Below, in pieces: positions 35,297 through 46,693 of a stretch of 64,000 nt of DNA. Source of the DNA: Duffyella gerundensis (GTDB lineage Bacteria > Pseudomonadota > Gammaproteobacteria > Enterobacterales > Enterobacteriaceae); contig NZ_LN907827.1 of assembly GCF_001517405.1 (NCBI RefSeq), positions 1,680,587 to 1,744,586 of the forward strand. The letters are read 5' to 3'. Numbering within the stretch: position 1 is the stretch's first letter; each line of letters starts with the position of its first letter. The notes under the pieces are model-generated. The model searched no databases. It was not told the DNA's origin and worked only from the letters and a program-made list of their open reading frames with translations. Made by a program: the position numbers and the translations under genes.

Positions 35297-36637
35297 ATGA
35301 ATGACTTTACTGCCCGTCAAATAAAAACCGGCGGCGATCCGCGCATGCTGCCGGATTATGCAGCCCTGCGCGATCAAATGCTCAAACTGATACATCCGGC
35401 GTGTCCGGATGTGAACTGGCGTGAAGCTGAAAAACACTGTCTTGCGCTATTTGAGCAAAACGGCGTGGAATTACAGACGGCAGCCTGGTACACGCTGGTT
35501 CGGACGCAGCTGGCGGGACTGTCTGGTCTGAATGAAGGCGTCTCCCTGCTGGAGGCACTGATAAGTTCTCAATGGAAAACGCTATGGCCGCAGCCAGTAC
35601 ATGCCCGGGTGGATATTCTCCACGGGCTGAGTCAGCGTTTGCATTCGTTCATGCGCCTGTTGCCGCTTAGCCATAGCGATCTTAGCCAGCTTTATCTTGT
35701 TGAACAGCGGCTTGTGCATATCAGCAAGCATCCTGATCTCAGGCAGATTAGCCAGTTTGAGTCATTGCGTACTCTGATGAACAGCCGTGCTAAGCGGCTG
35801 GAAAACGCTGATAACACCTCTGGTCCGGGTATAGCCATTCAATCCAGTGAGGTCTTGGCCGCCACGGAGAACTGGGCCTTACCTGATGACGCTCAAGCTG
35901 CCACGACGATTAAATGGGTGTATGTGACGCAGCCGGAACACCCGCCAAATGCGGAGGTCACGTCGGTCATACCGGAGCCGGTGAAACGCTGGAAAAGCTT
36001 TGTCGCCGGGATGGGCGTTATGCTGGTGGTCGGCACACTGTCGGTGTGGAGCTGGCAGCTGTCAAGCCGCAGCGATCCGCTGCGCGCCCAGCTTGCCGCA
36101 TCGCTTGCGCCTTTGCCGGTAACGCTTAATGCCGCGCAACGGGACGGGATACGTCAACAATCTACTCCACCGCAGCCCTTTATTGCCCAGACGCGGCAAC
36201 AGCTTATGCGTCTGCATCAGTTACCTCCGCACTGGACGATTAATCACAGTCGTCAATTACTCGAACAGGCGCAGGTTTTGTGGCCGCAGCAGGCCGATGC
36301 ACTGGCTGTGGAGTGGCAACAGCAGCGTAATGCCATGGCGTTGCCCATTGAAAGTTTGGAAGGATGGCATCAGGGAATGACGACGCTACAGACGCTGAGC
36401 GATCGCCTGAGTCAGCTGGATGAGCGTAAGGGCAAATACATCACGGTCAGCGAACTGAAGTCGGTGGTATTTTCCGCCATCCAGTCATTTAACCATTCGA
36501 TACCGGCGGAAGAGCAACTGCGTGTTTTATCGCACTATCCGACGGAGCAGCCTTTACCTGCTGCGGCCAGAGCGCAGCTGGAGATGCACCTGAAGCAGCT
36601 GATCGCCGGTTATGCTTTGCTGACGGATGCTGAATAA
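35297..36637 (+). CDS. tagA: ImpA_N/VasL-type T6SS protein (TagA-like)
   Basis: This 446-residue protein shares the ImpA N-terminal domain with TssA (about residues 10-140) but carries a membrane segment at about 234-254 and a VasL-type C-terminal region. Proteins of this architecture (TagA in enteroaggregative E. coli) sit at the membrane opposite the baseplate, stop sheath growth and hold the extended sheath. Its place at the end of the cluster agrees. The symbol is given by architecture, not by strong sequence identity that I can verify. Confidence 0.78.
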   Translation: MNDFTARQIKTGGDPRMLPDYAALRDQMLKLIHPACPDVNWREAEKHCLALFEQNGVELQTAAWYTLVRTQLAGLSGLNEGVSLLEALISSQWKTLWPQPVHARVDILHGLSQRLHSFMRLLPLSHSDLSQLYLVEQRLVHISKHPDLRQISQFESLRTLMNSRAKRLENADNTSGPGIAIQSSEVLAATENWALPDDAQAATTIKWVYVTQPEHPPNAEVTSVIPEPVKRWKSFVAGMGVMLVVGTLSVWSWQLSSRSDPLRAQLAASLAPLPVTLNAAQRDGIRQQSTPPQPFIAQTRQQLMRLHQLPPHWTINHSRQLLEQAQVLWPQQADALAVEWQQQRNAMALPIESLEGWHQGMTTLQTLSDRLSQLDERKGKYITVSELKSVVFSAIQSFNHSIPAEEQLRVLSHYPTEQPLPAAARAQLEMHLKQLIAGYALLTDAE

Positions 36638-36942
36638 CAGGAGTGACTGTCAGGGTAGGTTAGGTCAACTGTAAGCAGGGAGAAGCGGAGAGATAAGAGG
36701 GCGGCTTACTCAATGTGAGTCTGCGGGATTGGCTGGCGAGCGTAAATCCACAGCCGCGAGTGCTTGTTTAACGTGGGTACCGCCGTTGTACCGGCATCAG
36801 GCTTAACTACATTGTTGGTGGTTAGCCGTGCCGCTCTAAATAAAGCGAGAACCTGTAAAAAGAAAATCCACGCCATGGCGTGGATTTTATCGGAATTATG
36901 ACTCTTCATGAGCGTGAATCCGCGCTCATGAATAAGCAGAGT
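36638..36942. other. Intergenic region between converging tagA-like gene and ychF
   Basis: These 305 bases contain no gene. They hold the bidirectional terminator described separately and a second inverted repeat just beyond the ychF stop (TCATGAGCG with CGCTCATGA, 36908-36930) that lacks a T run. This is the junction between the T6SS island and the conserved chromosomal block. Confidence 0.6.
36863..36888. terminator. Bidirectional terminator (perfect 26-bp palindrome)
   Basis: AAAATCCACGCC and its exact complement face each other with no spacer beyond AT, giving a stem flanked by A and T runs on both sides. It can terminate both the T6SS transcript and the leftward ychF transcript. Confidence 0.85.
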
Positions 36943-38034
36943 TTAGACGTTGAACAGGAAGTTCATTACGTCACCATCTTTAACGATGTAATCTTTGCCT
37001 TCTGAACGCATCTTGCCCGCTTCTTTCGCGCCTTGTTCACCTTTATAAGCCACGAAATCTTCAAAGGCGATGGTCTGTGCGCGGATAAAGCCTTTTTCAA
37101 AATCGGTATGAATTTTACCGGCGGCCTGCGGCGCGGTGGCGCCCACCGGAATGGTCCAGGCGCGCACTTCTTTTACGCCCGCGGTGAAGTAGGTTTGCAG
37201 ACGCAGCAGCTCATAACCGGCACGGATCACGCGGTTCAGGCCCGGCTCTTCCAGACCCAGTTCCGCCATAAATTCAGCGCGGTCTTCATCTTCCAGCTCG
37301 GCGATATCCGATTCCACTGCGGCACACACCGCAACCACCACTGAACCCTCTTTTTCCGCGATTGCACGCACCTGGTCGAGGTAAGGGTTATTTTCAAAGC
37401 CATCTTCATTGACGTTGGCGATGTACATGGTTGGCTTCAGGGTCAGGAAGCTCAGATAGCGGATAGCCGCTTTATCTTCTTCAGTAAGATCCAGCGAGCG
37501 CAGCATACCAGCGTTAGACAGGTGCGGCAGGCATTTCTCCAGTGCCGCCTGTTCTGCTTTCGCGTCTTTGTCGCCGCCTTTGGCTTTCTTCTGCACGCGA
37601 TGCAGAGCGCGTTCACAGGTATCGAGATCGGACAGCGCCAGCTCGGTGTTGATAACGTCAATATCGTCGGCCGGATCGACCTTGTTGTTAACGTGAATGA
37701 TGTTGTCATTCTCGAAGCAACGCACCACGTGACCAATCGCCTCGGTCTCACGGATGTTGGTCAGAAACTGGTTGCCCAGGCCTTCACCTTTTGACGCGCC
37801 TTTTACCAGGCCAGCGATATCAACGAATTCCATGGTGGTGGGGATGATGCGCTGCGGCTTGACGATTTCAGCCAGCTGATCCAGACGCGGATCGGGCATC
37901 GGCACCACGCCGGTGTTGGGTTCAATGGTACAGAACGGGAAGTTGGCTGCTTCGATGCCGGCTTTGGTCAGCGCATTGAACAGGGTGGATTTACCGACGT
38001 TCGGCAGGCCCACGATACCGCATTTGAATCCCAT
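36943..38034 (-). CDS. ychF: Redox-responsive ATPase/GTPase YchF (OLA1 family)
   Basis: The 363-residue Obg-related P-loop protein has G1 GLPNVGKST near residues 8-16 and NVNE in place of the usual NKxD, which explains the ATP preference of the family. YchF binds ribosomes and is involved in stress responses and translation initiation fidelity. The C-terminal TGS domain is complete. AAGGTGAT eight bases upstream of the ATG is the ribosome binding site, and it lies within a set of complementary segments described separately. pth is upstream, as in E. coli. Confidence 0.97.
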   Translation of the reverse strand: MGFKCGIVGLPNVGKSTLFNALTKAGIEAANFPFCTIEPNTGVVPMPDPRLDQLAEIVKPQRIIPTTMEFVDIAGLVKGASKGEGLGNQFLTNIRETEAIGHVVRCFENDNIIHVNNKVDPADDIDVINTELALSDLDTCERALHRVQKKAKGGDKDAKAEQAALEKCLPHLSNAGMLRSLDLTEEDKAAIRYLSFLTLKPTMYIANVNEDGFENNPYLDQVRAIAEKEGSVVVAVCAAVESDIAELEDEDRAEFMAELGLEEPGLNRVIRAGYELLRLQTYFTAGVKEVRAWTIPVGATAPQAAGKIHTDFEKGFIRAQTIAFEDFVAYKGEQGAKEAGKMRSEGKDYIVKDGDVMNFLFNV

Positions 38035-38040
38035 ATTTAT

Positions 38041-38086
38041 ATCACCTTAATATCTTGATAATTAAGGTATTTATCAATACCTTAAT
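38041..38086 (-). promoter_or_regulatory. Candidate RNA switch in the ychF leader
   Basis: Read on the minus strand, three segments follow each other: ATTAAGGTAT (38086-38077), ATACCTTAAT (38070-38061) and ATTAAGGT (38051-38044). The middle one can pair fully with either the first or the third. The third contains the ychF Shine-Dalgarno, so one fold frees the site and the other hides it. The upstream hairpin would form first. This is a fold read by eye. Confidence 0.5.
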
Positions 38087-38160
38087 CGGAATAATAGAAA
38101 TTTCCCGGCATTATACACGTAATAGCGTCCGGAAGGGGGCGAATCACCGGTTTATGGTGC

Positions 38161-38751
38161 TCAGGCGCCCGCTTTAAAGGCGTGCAGGCGGTTCATCGCT
38201 TTTAAACGATCTTCCTTCAGCCACAGTTCGGTGCAGCGTACCGCTTCATCCACCGCATCATCAATCAGCTTCTGCTCGCTGGCGGGCGGTTTGCCGAGCA
38301 CAAAGCCGGTGACCTTGTTGCGATCGCCCGGATGGCCGATGCCTACCCGCAGACGATGAAAATTATTATTGTTGCCGAGACGGCTAATAATGTCCTTCAG
38401 GCCGTTATGGCCGCCGTGGCCGCCGCCCTGTTTGAATTTGGCAACGCCGGGCGGTAAATCCAGCTCATCGTGCGCCACCAGAATCTCTTCCGGTGTGATG
38501 CGATAAAACGTTGCCATCGCGGCCACCGCTTTACCGCTGAGGTTCATAAAGGTAGTCGGCACCAACAGGCGCACATCTTCACCGGCCAGCGCAAGGCGGG
38601 CGGTATAGCCAAAAAATTTCCCTTCTTCTTTCAGCGACTGATTATGTCGCTGGGCCAGCAGGTCGACAAACCAGGCGCCTGCGTTGTGGCGCGTCGCGGC
38701 ATATTCCGCGCCGGGGTTGGCCAGGCCAACTATCAGTTTAATTGTGCTCAC
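38161..38751 (-). CDS. pth: Peptidyl-tRNA hydrolase
   Basis: Pth releases peptides from peptidyl-tRNA that has dropped off ribosomes, recycling the tRNA. The 196-residue protein has the family start [17 protein letters not shown] with the catalytic His in TRHN, NGLKDI and the binding Asp in [11 protein letters not shown]. It is of normal length and full conservation. It lies upstream of ychF in the same orientation with a 126-bp gap, the usual enterobacterial arrangement. Confidence 0.97.
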   Translation of the reverse strand: MSTIKLIVGLANPGAEYAATRHNAGAWFVDLLAQRHNQSLKEEGKFFGYTARLALAGEDVRLLVPTTFMNLSGKAVAAMATFYRITPEEILVAHDELDLPPGVAKFKQGGGHGGHNGLKDIISRLGNNNNFHRLRVGIGHPGDRNKVTGFVLGKPPASEQKLIDDAVDEAVRCTELWLKEDRLKAMNRLHAFKAGA

Positions 38752-38909
38752 GGACCGGTTCCTGTCACCGTAGAAAGGGCGCTAGTTTACCTGGTGCTGT
38801 GCCATAACTCAAAAAAGTGCGCAGCGTAGTAGTTTCATGGCGTGATAATTCATTTTTGAAGCACTATCAGCAGCTTAAACGTAAAATTTTGTCAGAGCGA
38901 TTGACGAAC

Positions 38910-38925
38910 TGTGATCCTTCCCACA
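38910..38925. promoter_or_regulatory. CRP-like operator upstream of ychH
   Basis: TGTGATCCTTCCCACA matches the CRP consensus TGTGA-N6-TCACA with one mismatch. It lies about 80 bases before the ychH start, between divergent pth and ychH. ychH is CRP-controlled in E. coli, which supports the call. Confidence 0.6.
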
Positions 38926-39004
38926 GCCAGCGTTTAATCCATTAACTAAACTTATGACAGTTTAGCAATATGTGCTGAGCAGGCGTATTAACAGGAGGTG
39001 CAGC

Positions 39005-39289
39005 ATGAAACGTAAAAGTGCGCACAGGTTAGGAAACGTACTGATGGGATTGGGTCTGCTAACCATGGTCGGCGGGGTACTCTATTCCGTGCTTAACCAG
39101 CTGCCAGAAATTAATTTGCCGGCGTTTATGGCGCAGGCGGCGATTTTCGGCATTTTTATCGGCGCGTTGTTGTGGCTGGTAGGCGCCAGCGTAGGCGGGC
39201 GTGAAAAGGTTAGTGACCACTATTACTGGTTACGTAACTGTGATGACCGCTGCCGTCGTCGTTCTGCCAGTCGTCATCCTCATAACTGA
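39005..39289 (+). CDS. ychH: Stress-related inner-membrane protein YchH
   Basis: The ATG at 39005, preceded by AGGAGGTGCAGC, gives 94 residues with two membrane segments and the conserved MKRK start, NVLMGLGL and NQLPEINLP motifs. YchH is a small membrane protein implicated in stress resistance and biofilm formation in E. coli. The C-terminus is basic. Its stop lies inside the 3' end of the converging diguanylate cyclase gene, overlapping by ten bases. Confidence 0.92.
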   Translation: MKRKSAHRLGNVLMGLGLLTMVGGVLYSVLNQLPEINLPAFMAQAAIFGIFIGALLWLVGASVGGREKVSDHYYWLRNCDDRCRRRSASRHPHN

Positions 39290-40452
39290 TTAGCCAGTTC
39301 GCTCTTTTCTGCCAGCGGTGTGAAAACCTCTACCCGGTTACGCCCGCTGGTTTTTGCGCGATAGAGCGCTTCGTCTGCCGCCACCAACAAACTCTCGATA
39401 TCCTGAATGCGGGTTGGCGCCACCGCGGTCATGCCGATGCTGGTGGTATAGATCACCTGTTCGGGCGCTGAATCGTGCACTGCCCGGCGCACCTGCTCAC
39501 ACCAGTTTTTCCCCTCCTGTTCATTCAGGCTGAGTACGGCGGCAAACTCCTCGCCGCCCAGCCGGGCAAACTGCGCCTGCGGCGGAAGTGCCTGGCTGAC
39601 CACGCGACAAAAATCGAGCAGCACGCGATCGCCCTGATGATGGCCAAAACGATCATTGATGCTTTTAAAATGGTCGAGATCGAACAGTACCACCGTTAGT
39701 GGCTGACGATGTCGTCGACACCAGTCGGCCAGCTTGTTGCCTTCGGCAAACAGCGCACGACGATTAGCAATACCGGTGAGCGGATCGAGCAGGGAAGCCT
39801 GTTGGTAGCTCAGACGCGTGCGTTCATTGACCATCGCCAGAATGGTAAAGGTCAGCCCCATGACAAACAGCATCGATTCCAGCATGATCCAGACGGTGAA
39901 CTGGGTGCCGCCGATAGCGCCGTGCAGCATATTGGGCCGACCGGCATCAAGAAACAGCCGGGCAACGTGGAAACCAAGGTGAATGACCAGCAGCAGCTGC
40001 GCCGGCCAGTAGGTGGCTGGCAATAGCGTGCGTGCGCCGTAAAGCAGGCGGATTAACACGGCGGTAAAGATGATGCACAGCAGGCAGGTAACGATAACGC
40101 GCTTGGGTAGCGAGAAGTAGAACTGGGGAAACAGGCAGAGTATTGCCCAGAGTAGCGCACCCGTCAGCCAGTTGATACCCAGCGGCAGGCCGCGAAAGGT
40201 GCGAAAGGCGTTGACCAGCATGCCGTAACCAAAATAGAGAATGACGTTGCCTACCGCAATCGGCAAAAAATGATGGCCGGTACTGCGCAGGCTGCTGAGC
40301 ATCATCGCCAGCAGGGTGGCGATCAGCGCCACGGTAGTAAAGCCCAACACGCGATCGTACTGCGAACCCGCCCAAGCAAACAGCATAATGATGCTCATAA
40401 AGCCCAGCACAAAGAGTTCGCAAATAAAAAGCGTGTAGACGTCGAGAGACAT
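39280..40452 (-). CDS. Membrane-bound diguanylate cyclase (GGDEF)
   Basis: The ATG at 40452, preceded by AGGAACG, gives 390 residues; the frame is open for 21 more codons but without a better start. Six or more membrane helices fill the first 200 residues, then a GGDEF domain begins near DPLTGIANRRALF. The active-site motif is RLGGEEF, a catalytic variant, and FDLDHFKSINDRFGH is intact, so the enzyme should make cyclic di-GMP. In E. coli the sulfate/dicarboxylate transporter gene dauA occupies this place between ychH and prs. Confidence 0.9.
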   Translation of the reverse strand: MSLDVYTLFICELFVLGFMSIIMLFAWAGSQYDRVLGFTTVALIATLLAMMLSSLRSTGHHFLPIAVGNVILYFGYGMLVNAFRTFRGLPLGINWLTGALLWAILCLFPQFYFSLPKRVIVTCLLCIIFTAVLIRLLYGARTLLPATYWPAQLLLVIHLGFHVARLFLDAGRPNMLHGAIGGTQFTVWIMLESMLFVMGLTFTILAMVNERTRLSYQQASLLDPLTGIANRRALFAEGNKLADWCRRHRQPLTVVLFDLDHFKSINDRFGHHQGDRVLLDFCRVVSQALPPQAQFARLGGEEFAAVLSLNEQEGKNWCEQVRRAVHDSAPEQVIYTTSIGMTAVAPTRIQDIESLLVAADEALYRAKTSGRNRVEVFTPLAEKSELANQL

Positions 40453-40667
40453 AGAGGCGTTCCTGAAAAACGATCGCAGAAAAATAGCACTAAATAAAGG
40501 TGGGTTGAAGCGCAAAACCGGCGCGCGCAGTAACTCAGACGTTGGTATAAATAGTCGGCGATTACGCGCTGTGGAACGGAATAATTAGTAAAAATTTGCA
40601 GCGTTTTATCGGGCAGGGCAAAAATCAATACGCCGTTGCCCGCCTCAACAGTTCGCCGTTAAACGCC

Positions 40668-40694
40668 AAAAAAAAACCGGGCCTGAGCCCGGTT
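40668..40694 (-). terminator. Rho-independent terminator after prs
   Basis: On the minus strand AACCGGGC pairs with GCCCGGTT across a four-base loop and runs into nine T residues, about 20 bases beyond the prs stop codon. Confidence 0.92.
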
Positions 40695-40713
40695 CATTCG
40701 CCTGCAGTGCGCA

Positions 40714-41769
<1,056 letters not shown>

Positions 41770-41788
41770 TCAGGGTGACAGTGTCACG

Positions 41789-42652
41789 TTACGCGAATGA
41801 CCCGTTTAGTATCTGGTGCAGCGGTGAGACGTTAACGCCCCGTGCGACGAACCCTTTTACCTCTTTCGGTGCCATTGCAAGCACCTCACGGGCAGCAGAC
41901 TCGGTGTCAAATTCAGCAAACACGCAAGCACCTGTGCCAGTCAGGCGCGACGGCGCGTATTCTAGCAGCCAGGAAACAAGCTCATCAACCTCGCGAAAAC
42001 GTTTTCTTACTACGGCTTCACAATCATTATGAAACGGCAGCTGCATCAGCGCTGACATTTCACGCACCGGCGTATCGCGCGTCAGTGCCTCATCGTTGAA
42101 CACCGCAGGCGTGGCGATGCTGACACCGGGATGGGCAACAAGATACCATTTTTCCGCGGGCGACGCAGGCTGTAACGCCTCGCCAATCCCTTCGGCAAAA
42201 GCGGCATGGCCTTTCACGAACACCGGCACATCGGCGCCAAGCTGCAGGCCCATCTGCGCCAGCCGATCCGATGATAAGTCAAGTCGCCACAGATGATTCA
42301 GCGCCACCAGCACCGTCGCCGCATTTGATGAGCCACCGCCAAGGCCGCCGCCCATCGGCAAGACCTTATCAATGGCGATCGTGGCGCCGGCATGCAGCGG
42401 CAGGCGGTTCTCCTGCGCCGCTTCATGCATCAGCAGGCGCGCCGCCCGCACAATCAGGTTCTGCTCATCGGGTACGCCGGCAACCGGCGTCAGCAGGCGA
42501 ATCTCGCCGCTGCTGTCGGGAGTAATGGTCAGCCTGTCGCCATAATCAAGAAACTGAAACAGCGTTTGCAGGTTGTGGTAGCCGTCAGAGCGACGGCCGG
42601 TAATGTAAAGGAACAGGTTAAGCTTCGCCGGAGCGGGCCAGGAGAGGATCAT
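41789..42652 (-). CDS. ispE: 4-diphosphocytidyl-2-C-methyl-D-erythritol kinase
   Basis: IspE phosphorylates CDP-methylerythritol in the MEP isoprenoid pathway. The 287-residue GHMP kinase has the N-terminal [13 protein letters not shown] with the catalytic Lys and the ATP loop [13 protein letters not shown]. The start overlaps the lolB stop by four bases, so the two are translated together. No abnormality is seen. Confidence 0.96.
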   Translation of the reverse strand: MILSWPAPAKLNLFLYITGRRSDGYHNLQTLFQFLDYGDRLTITPDSSGEIRLLTPVAGVPDEQNLIVRAARLLMHEAAQENRLPLHAGATIAIDKVLPMGGGLGGGSSNAATVLVALNHLWRLDLSSDRLAQMGLQLGADVPVFVKGHAAFAEGIGEALQPASPAEKWYLVAHPGVSIATPAVFNDEALTRDTPVREMSALMQLPFHNDCEAVVRKRFREVDELVSWLLEYAPSRLTGTGACVFAEFDTESAAREVLAMAPKEVKGFVARGVNVSPLHQILNGSFA

Positions 42653-43278
42653 TGCAGGGTCCAGCCATCCATACGCAGTTTGATGCGCTGATCGCCTTCA
42701 CGCAGTTCGAGGTTAGCAGGCAGCGGCGGCGACACTTTGCTGTCGTAATCCTGGATAGTAACCGTCCATTTTTGACCATTCTGGCTATAGTTGGCCTGGC
42801 GTAGCTGATAATTATCGTTCAGCGTATAGTCGGTCGCTTCGCCTGGCAGACCCATCATCCACTGACGCAAATTCTCCAGTGGAATGTCCATACCGGTGAG
42901 CTGTGAGATCATTTTCTGCGCGTCGTTGCTGACGTAACGTTTGCCTTTGTTATCCACCAGCTGCACGGTTGAACCCTGTGCATCCAGCTGCAATTCAGTG
43001 CTGCCCAGCGGATTGGTCAGCAGCAGGCGATAGCGATCGGGGGCAGTTTGCTGCCAGTTGAAGCGGGCGTAAACTTTTTGTTTATCAGAAAGATAAGCAA
43101 AGGCACCGCGGGTTTGATAGTGGCTGACTTTAGCCACGGCCTGCTGATGCTGCTGCCACTGCGGCGAGGTCACGCTTTTGCCCGGGCCTTGTGCGGGTTG
43201 GTGTACGGAACAGGCGGCCAGTAACAAACTGGCCAGCGGCAGTAACCGCAACAGGCGGCCTTGTGGCAAATGCTTCAT
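42649..43278 (-). CDS. lolB: Outer-membrane lipoprotein receptor LolB
   Basis: LolB accepts lipoproteins from LolA and inserts them in the outer membrane. The ATG at 43278, with AGGAG upstream, gives 209 residues with a lipoprotein signal and lipobox LAAC. The mature part has [21 protein letters not shown] with the following QLD, typical of LolB. The divergent hemA starts 199 bases away, and both promoters must lie in that gap. LolB is relevant here because it would deliver the many T6SS lipoproteins of this window. Confidence 0.95.
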   Translation of the reverse strand: MKHLPQGRLLRLLPLASLLLAACSVHQPAQGPGKSVTSPQWQQHQQAVAKVSHYQTRGAFAYLSDKQKVYARFNWQQTAPDRYRLLLTNPLGSTELQLDAQGSTVQLVDNKGKRYVSNDAQKMISQLTGMDIPLENLRQWMMGLPGEATDYTLNDNYQLRQANYSQNGQKWTVTIQDYDSKVSPPLPANLELREGDQRIKLRMDGWTLQ

Positions 43279-43477
43279 GGGGTCATCTCCTCGACTCGTT
43301 TTGAATTCGTAACCGTTAACGCTAACCAGCACCGCGGATATCGTCAATGCGATTTCTGGTTAATCAGCTATATCTTATTACAGTCATAGGCTTTGTATGG
43401 CTTTAATTGCGCGCCTGCATCTTGTAGAATGCGCATCACAAAACCCTGGTAACATTGGGACATTCTGACTTTCTGCT

Positions 43478-44734
43478 ATGACGCTGCTTGCTCTGGGAAT
43501 CAACCACAAAACCGCACCTGTTGCTCTGCGAGAACGTGTAACCTTCACACCTGACACGCTGGATGAGGCGCTTAACAGCCTTCTGGCGCAGCCTATGGTG
43601 CAAGGTGGTGTTGTGCTGTCTACCTGTAACCGCACTGAGCTTTATCTCAGCGTGGAGCAGCAGGAGAACCTGCAAGAACAGCTGGTGCGCTGGCTGTGCG
43701 ACTATCACCAGCTTGGCGAAGAAGAAGTGCGCAACAGCCTCTACTGGCACCACGGCAACGACGCGGTGAGCCATCTGATGCGCGTGGCCAGCGGCCTCGA
43801 TTCGCTGGTGTTAGGTGAACCGCAAATTCTCGGCCAGGTCAAAAAAGCATTCTCAGATTCCCAGCGCGGCCACTCGCTTTCCAGCGAGCTGGAGCGCATG
43901 TTCCAGAAAAGTTTCTCGGTAGCCAAACGCGTGCGCACCGAAACTGACATTGGTGCCAGCGCGGTCTCGGTGGCATTTGCCGCCTGTACGCTGGCGCGTC
44001 AAATCTTTGAATCGCTCTCCACGGTCAACGTGCTGCTGGTGGGCGCCGGAGAAACCATCGAGCTGGTGGCGCGCCATCTGCGCGAGCACAACGTCAAAAA
44101 ACTGATGATCGCCAACCGTACCCGTGAACGGGCGCAGGTGCTGGCGGACGAAGTTAACGCCGAAGTGATTGCGCTGGCAGACATCGATGCGCGCCTGGCG
44201 GAAGCGGACATTATTATCTCCTCCACCGCCAGCCCGCTGCCGATTATCGGCAAAGGCATGGTTGAACGGGCGCTGAAAGCGCGCCGTAATCAGCCCATGC
44301 TGCTGGTGGATATCGCCGTGCCGCGCGATGTGGAGCCAGAAGTAGGCAAGCTGCCGAACGCCTATCTTTACAGCGTTGACGATCTGCAAAACATTATTGA
44401 AAAAAACATGGCGCAGCGCAAAGCGGCCGCCGTGCAGGCAGAGACCATCGTAGTGCAGGAAAGCAGTGAGTTTATGTCCTGGCTGCGAGCGCAAAGCGCT
44501 GTCTCTACTATCCGTGAATACCGCAGCCAGGCTGAGCAGGTGCGCAGCGAACTGGAAGAGCGGGCGCTGGCTGCGCTGCAGCAGGGCGCCGATCCACAAC
44601 AGGTGATGCGCGACCTCGCACATAAACTGACCAATCGTTTAATCCACGCCCCGACTAAATCCCTTCAGCAGGCCGCGCGCGACGGCGACGGCGAACGCCT
44701 GCAGATCCTTCGTGACAGCCTCGGGCTGGAGTAG
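43478..44734 (+). CDS. hemA: Glutamyl-tRNA reductase
   Basis: HemA reduces glutamyl-tRNA to glutamate-1-semialdehyde, the first committed step of tetrapyrrole synthesis. The 418 residues equal the E. coli length. The catalytic Cys lies in [12 protein letters not shown], the NADPH-binding stretch is [11 protein letters not shown], and the C-terminal dimerisation helix is complete. It heads the hemA-prfA-prmC-sirB2-sirB1-kdsA series, with prfA 32 bases downstream. Confidence 0.98.
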   Translation: MTLLALGINHKTAPVALRERVTFTPDTLDEALNSLLAQPMVQGGVVLSTCNRTELYLSVEQQENLQEQLVRWLCDYHQLGEEEVRNSLYWHHGNDAVSHLMRVASGLDSLVLGEPQILGQVKKAFSDSQRGHSLSSELERMFQKSFSVAKRVRTETDIGASAVSVAFAACTLARQIFESLSTVNVLLVGAGETIELVARHLREHNVKKLMIANRTRERAQVLADEVNAEVIALADIDARLAEADIIISSTASPLPIIGKGMVERALKARRNQPMLLVDIAVPRDVEPEVGKLPNAYLYSVDDLQNIIEKNMAQRKAAAVQAETIVVQESSEFMSWLRAQSAVSTIREYRSQAEQVRSELEERALAALQQGADPQQVMRDLAHKLTNRLIHAPTKSLQQAARDGDGERLQILRDSLGLE

Positions 44735-44766
44735 TTAACCCCCCTTTACAGGATGACATCCATCGA

Positions 44767-45849
44767 ATGAAGACTTCTATTGTTGCAAAACTGGAAGCCT
44801 TGCAGGAGCGCCACGAAGAAGTGGAAGCGATGCTGGGCGATGCGGGCGTCATCGCCGATCAGGATCGCTTTCGCGCACTGTCGCGCGAATATGCCCAGCT
44901 GGGCGACGTTACGCACTGTTTCCGTCAGTGGCAGCAGGTTCAGGAAGATTTAGACACCGCCGAGCAGATGCTCGACGATCCTGAGATGCGCGATATGGCG
45001 CAGGAAGAGCTGAAAGAGGCGCGCAGCAAAAGCGAAGCGCTGGAACAGCAGTTACAGATGCTGCTGCTGCCGCGCGACCCTGACGACGAGCGCCACTGCT
45101 TTATTGAAGTGCGTGCCGGGACCGGCGGCGACGAAGCCGCTATTTTTGCCGGTGACCTGTTTCGCATGTACAGCCGTTATGCAGAGAGCCGCCGCTGGCG
45201 CGTGGAGATCATCAGCGCCAACGAAGGCGAGCATGGCGGTTATAAAGAGGTGATTGCCCGCGTCGCTGGTGATGGCGCTTACGGCCGTCTGAAATTTGAA
45301 TCGGGTGGTCATCGCGTGCAGCGCGTGCCGGAAACCGAATCACAGGGCCGCATTCATACCTCAGCCTGTACGGTAGCGGTGATGGCAGAAGTGCCGGAAG
45401 CGGAGCTGCCGGAGATTAACGCCGGCGATCTGAAAATCGACACCTTCCGTTCCTCAGGCGCGGGTGGCCAGCACGTTAACACCACCGATTCTGCTATCCG
45501 TATTACCCACCTGCCAACCGGCATCGTGGTGGAATGTCAGGATGAGCGCTCGCAGCATAAGAACAAGGCCAAGGCACTGGCGGTATTGGGCGCACGTATT
45601 CGTGCCGCAGAAATCGCCAAACGCCAGGCGGAAGAAGCCTCTGAGCGCCGTAATTTATTAGGCAGCGGCGATCGCTCCGATCGCAATCGCACCTATAACT
45701 TCCCGCAGGGCCGCGTGACCGATCACCGTATCAACCTGACGCTCTATCGCCTTGATGAGGTGATGGAAGGCAAGCTGGACGCGCTGATTGAACCGATCGT
45801 GCAGGAATATCAGGCGGATCAGCTGGCAGCGCTGGCCGATCACGACTGA
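44767..45849 (+). CDS. prfA: Peptide chain release factor 1
   Basis: RF1 terminates translation at UAA and UAG. The 360-residue protein has the GGQ motif at residues 233-235, exactly as in E. coli, and a PxT codon-recognition motif that reads PET in [12 protein letters not shown], where E. coli has PAT. The stop overlaps the start of prmC (ATGA type), which encodes the enzyme that methylates the Gln of GGQ, so enzyme and substrate are coupled. Confidence 0.98.
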   Translation: MKTSIVAKLEALQERHEEVEAMLGDAGVIADQDRFRALSREYAQLGDVTHCFRQWQQVQEDLDTAEQMLDDPEMRDMAQEELKEARSKSEALEQQLQMLLLPRDPDDERHCFIEVRAGTGGDEAAIFAGDLFRMYSRYAESRRWRVEIISANEGEHGGYKEVIARVAGDGAYGRLKFESGGHRVQRVPETESQGRIHTSACTVAVMAEVPEAELPEINAGDLKIDTFRSSGAGGQHVNTTDSAIRITHLPTGIVVECQDERSQHKNKAKALAVLGARIRAAEIAKRQAEEASERRNLLGSGDRSDRNRTYNFPQGRVTDHRINLTLYRLDEVMEGKLDALIEPIVQEYQADQLAALADHD

Positions 45850-46679
45850 TGATCATTCGTGACTGGCTCAGGCAGGCGATCGCCACGCTGTGCGGCGGCG
45901 ACAGCCCTAAACGCGATGCGGAAGTGTTGCTGAGCTTTGTTACCGGCAAATCGCGCAGCTGGCTTATCGCTTTTGATGACACTGAACTTAGCCCGGCCGC
46001 GCGTGCCCAGCTTGATGCGCTACTGGCGCGTCGGGCGCAGGGTGAACCGGTGGCGCATCTGGTGGGTGAACGTGAATTCTGGTCGCTGCCGCTGGAGGTG
46101 TCACCGACCACGCTGATTCCGCGTCCGGATACCGAACTGCTGGTGGAAGAGGCGCTGACGCGTTTGCCCTCCGCGCCAGCCAGCCTGCTCGATCTCGGCA
46201 CCGGCACCGGTGCCATTGCGCTGGCCGTCGCCAGTGAGCGTGCCGATGTGCAGGTCACCGGTGTCGATCGCATCGCTGATGCCGTAGCGCTGGCGCAACG
46301 CAATGCCGCCAGGCTGGCGCTTACTCAGGTCACATTTTTCCACAGTGACTGGTTCTCTTCCCTTGAAAATCAGCGATTTAATGTTATTGTCAGCAATCCC
46401 CCGTACATCGACGCTTTAGATCATCATCTACAGCAGGGCGACGTGCGCTTCGAGCCGCTAAGCGCGCTGGTTGCCGCAGAGCAGGGCCTTGCCGATCTGC
46501 AGCACATTGTTGCCCACGCCGCCGCGCACCTGTTACCTCAGGGCTGGCTGCTGCTGGAACATGGCTGGCAACAGGCGGAGGCGGTACGCGCGCTACTGGC
46601 GCAGGTGGGATTCGATCATATCAGCACGCGTCAGGATTACGCGGGCAATGATCGGGTAACTTCAGGACAATTAGCATAA
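45849..46679 (+). CDS. prmC: Release factor glutamine methyltransferase
   Basis: PrmC N5-methylates the GGQ glutamine of RF1 and RF2 using S-adenosylmethionine. The 276-residue protein has the SAM loop LLDLGTGTGAIALA and the catalytic NPPY in VIVSNPPYID. It starts at the last base of prfA. Normal length. Confidence 0.97.
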   Translation: MIIRDWLRQAIATLCGGDSPKRDAEVLLSFVTGKSRSWLIAFDDTELSPAARAQLDALLARRAQGEPVAHLVGEREFWSLPLEVSPTTLIPRPDTELLVEEALTRLPSAPASLLDLGTGTGAIALAVASERADVQVTGVDRIADAVALAQRNAARLALTQVTFFHSDWFSSLENQRFNVIVSNPPYIDALDHHLQQGDVRFEPLSALVAAEQGLADLQHIVAHAAAHLLPQGWLLLEHGWQQAEAVRALLAQVGFDHISTRQDYAGNDRVTSGQLA

Positions 46680-46693
46680 TTACAGGACGCATT

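Noticed and set aside
36908..36930. Second inverted repeat after ychF as a terminator
   Set aside because: No T run follows on either strand, and the 36863-36888 palindrome is a much better terminator for both directions.
41775..41787. Short inverted repeat GTGACA-G-TGTCAC next to the ispE stop
   Set aside because: The loop of one base is too tight for a good hairpin and there is no T run; probably chance or a weak operator at best.
45331..45345. PET instead of PAT codon-recognition motif in RF1
   Set aside because: The middle position of the PxT motif varies among RF1 proteins; this is unlikely to change stop-codon specificity.
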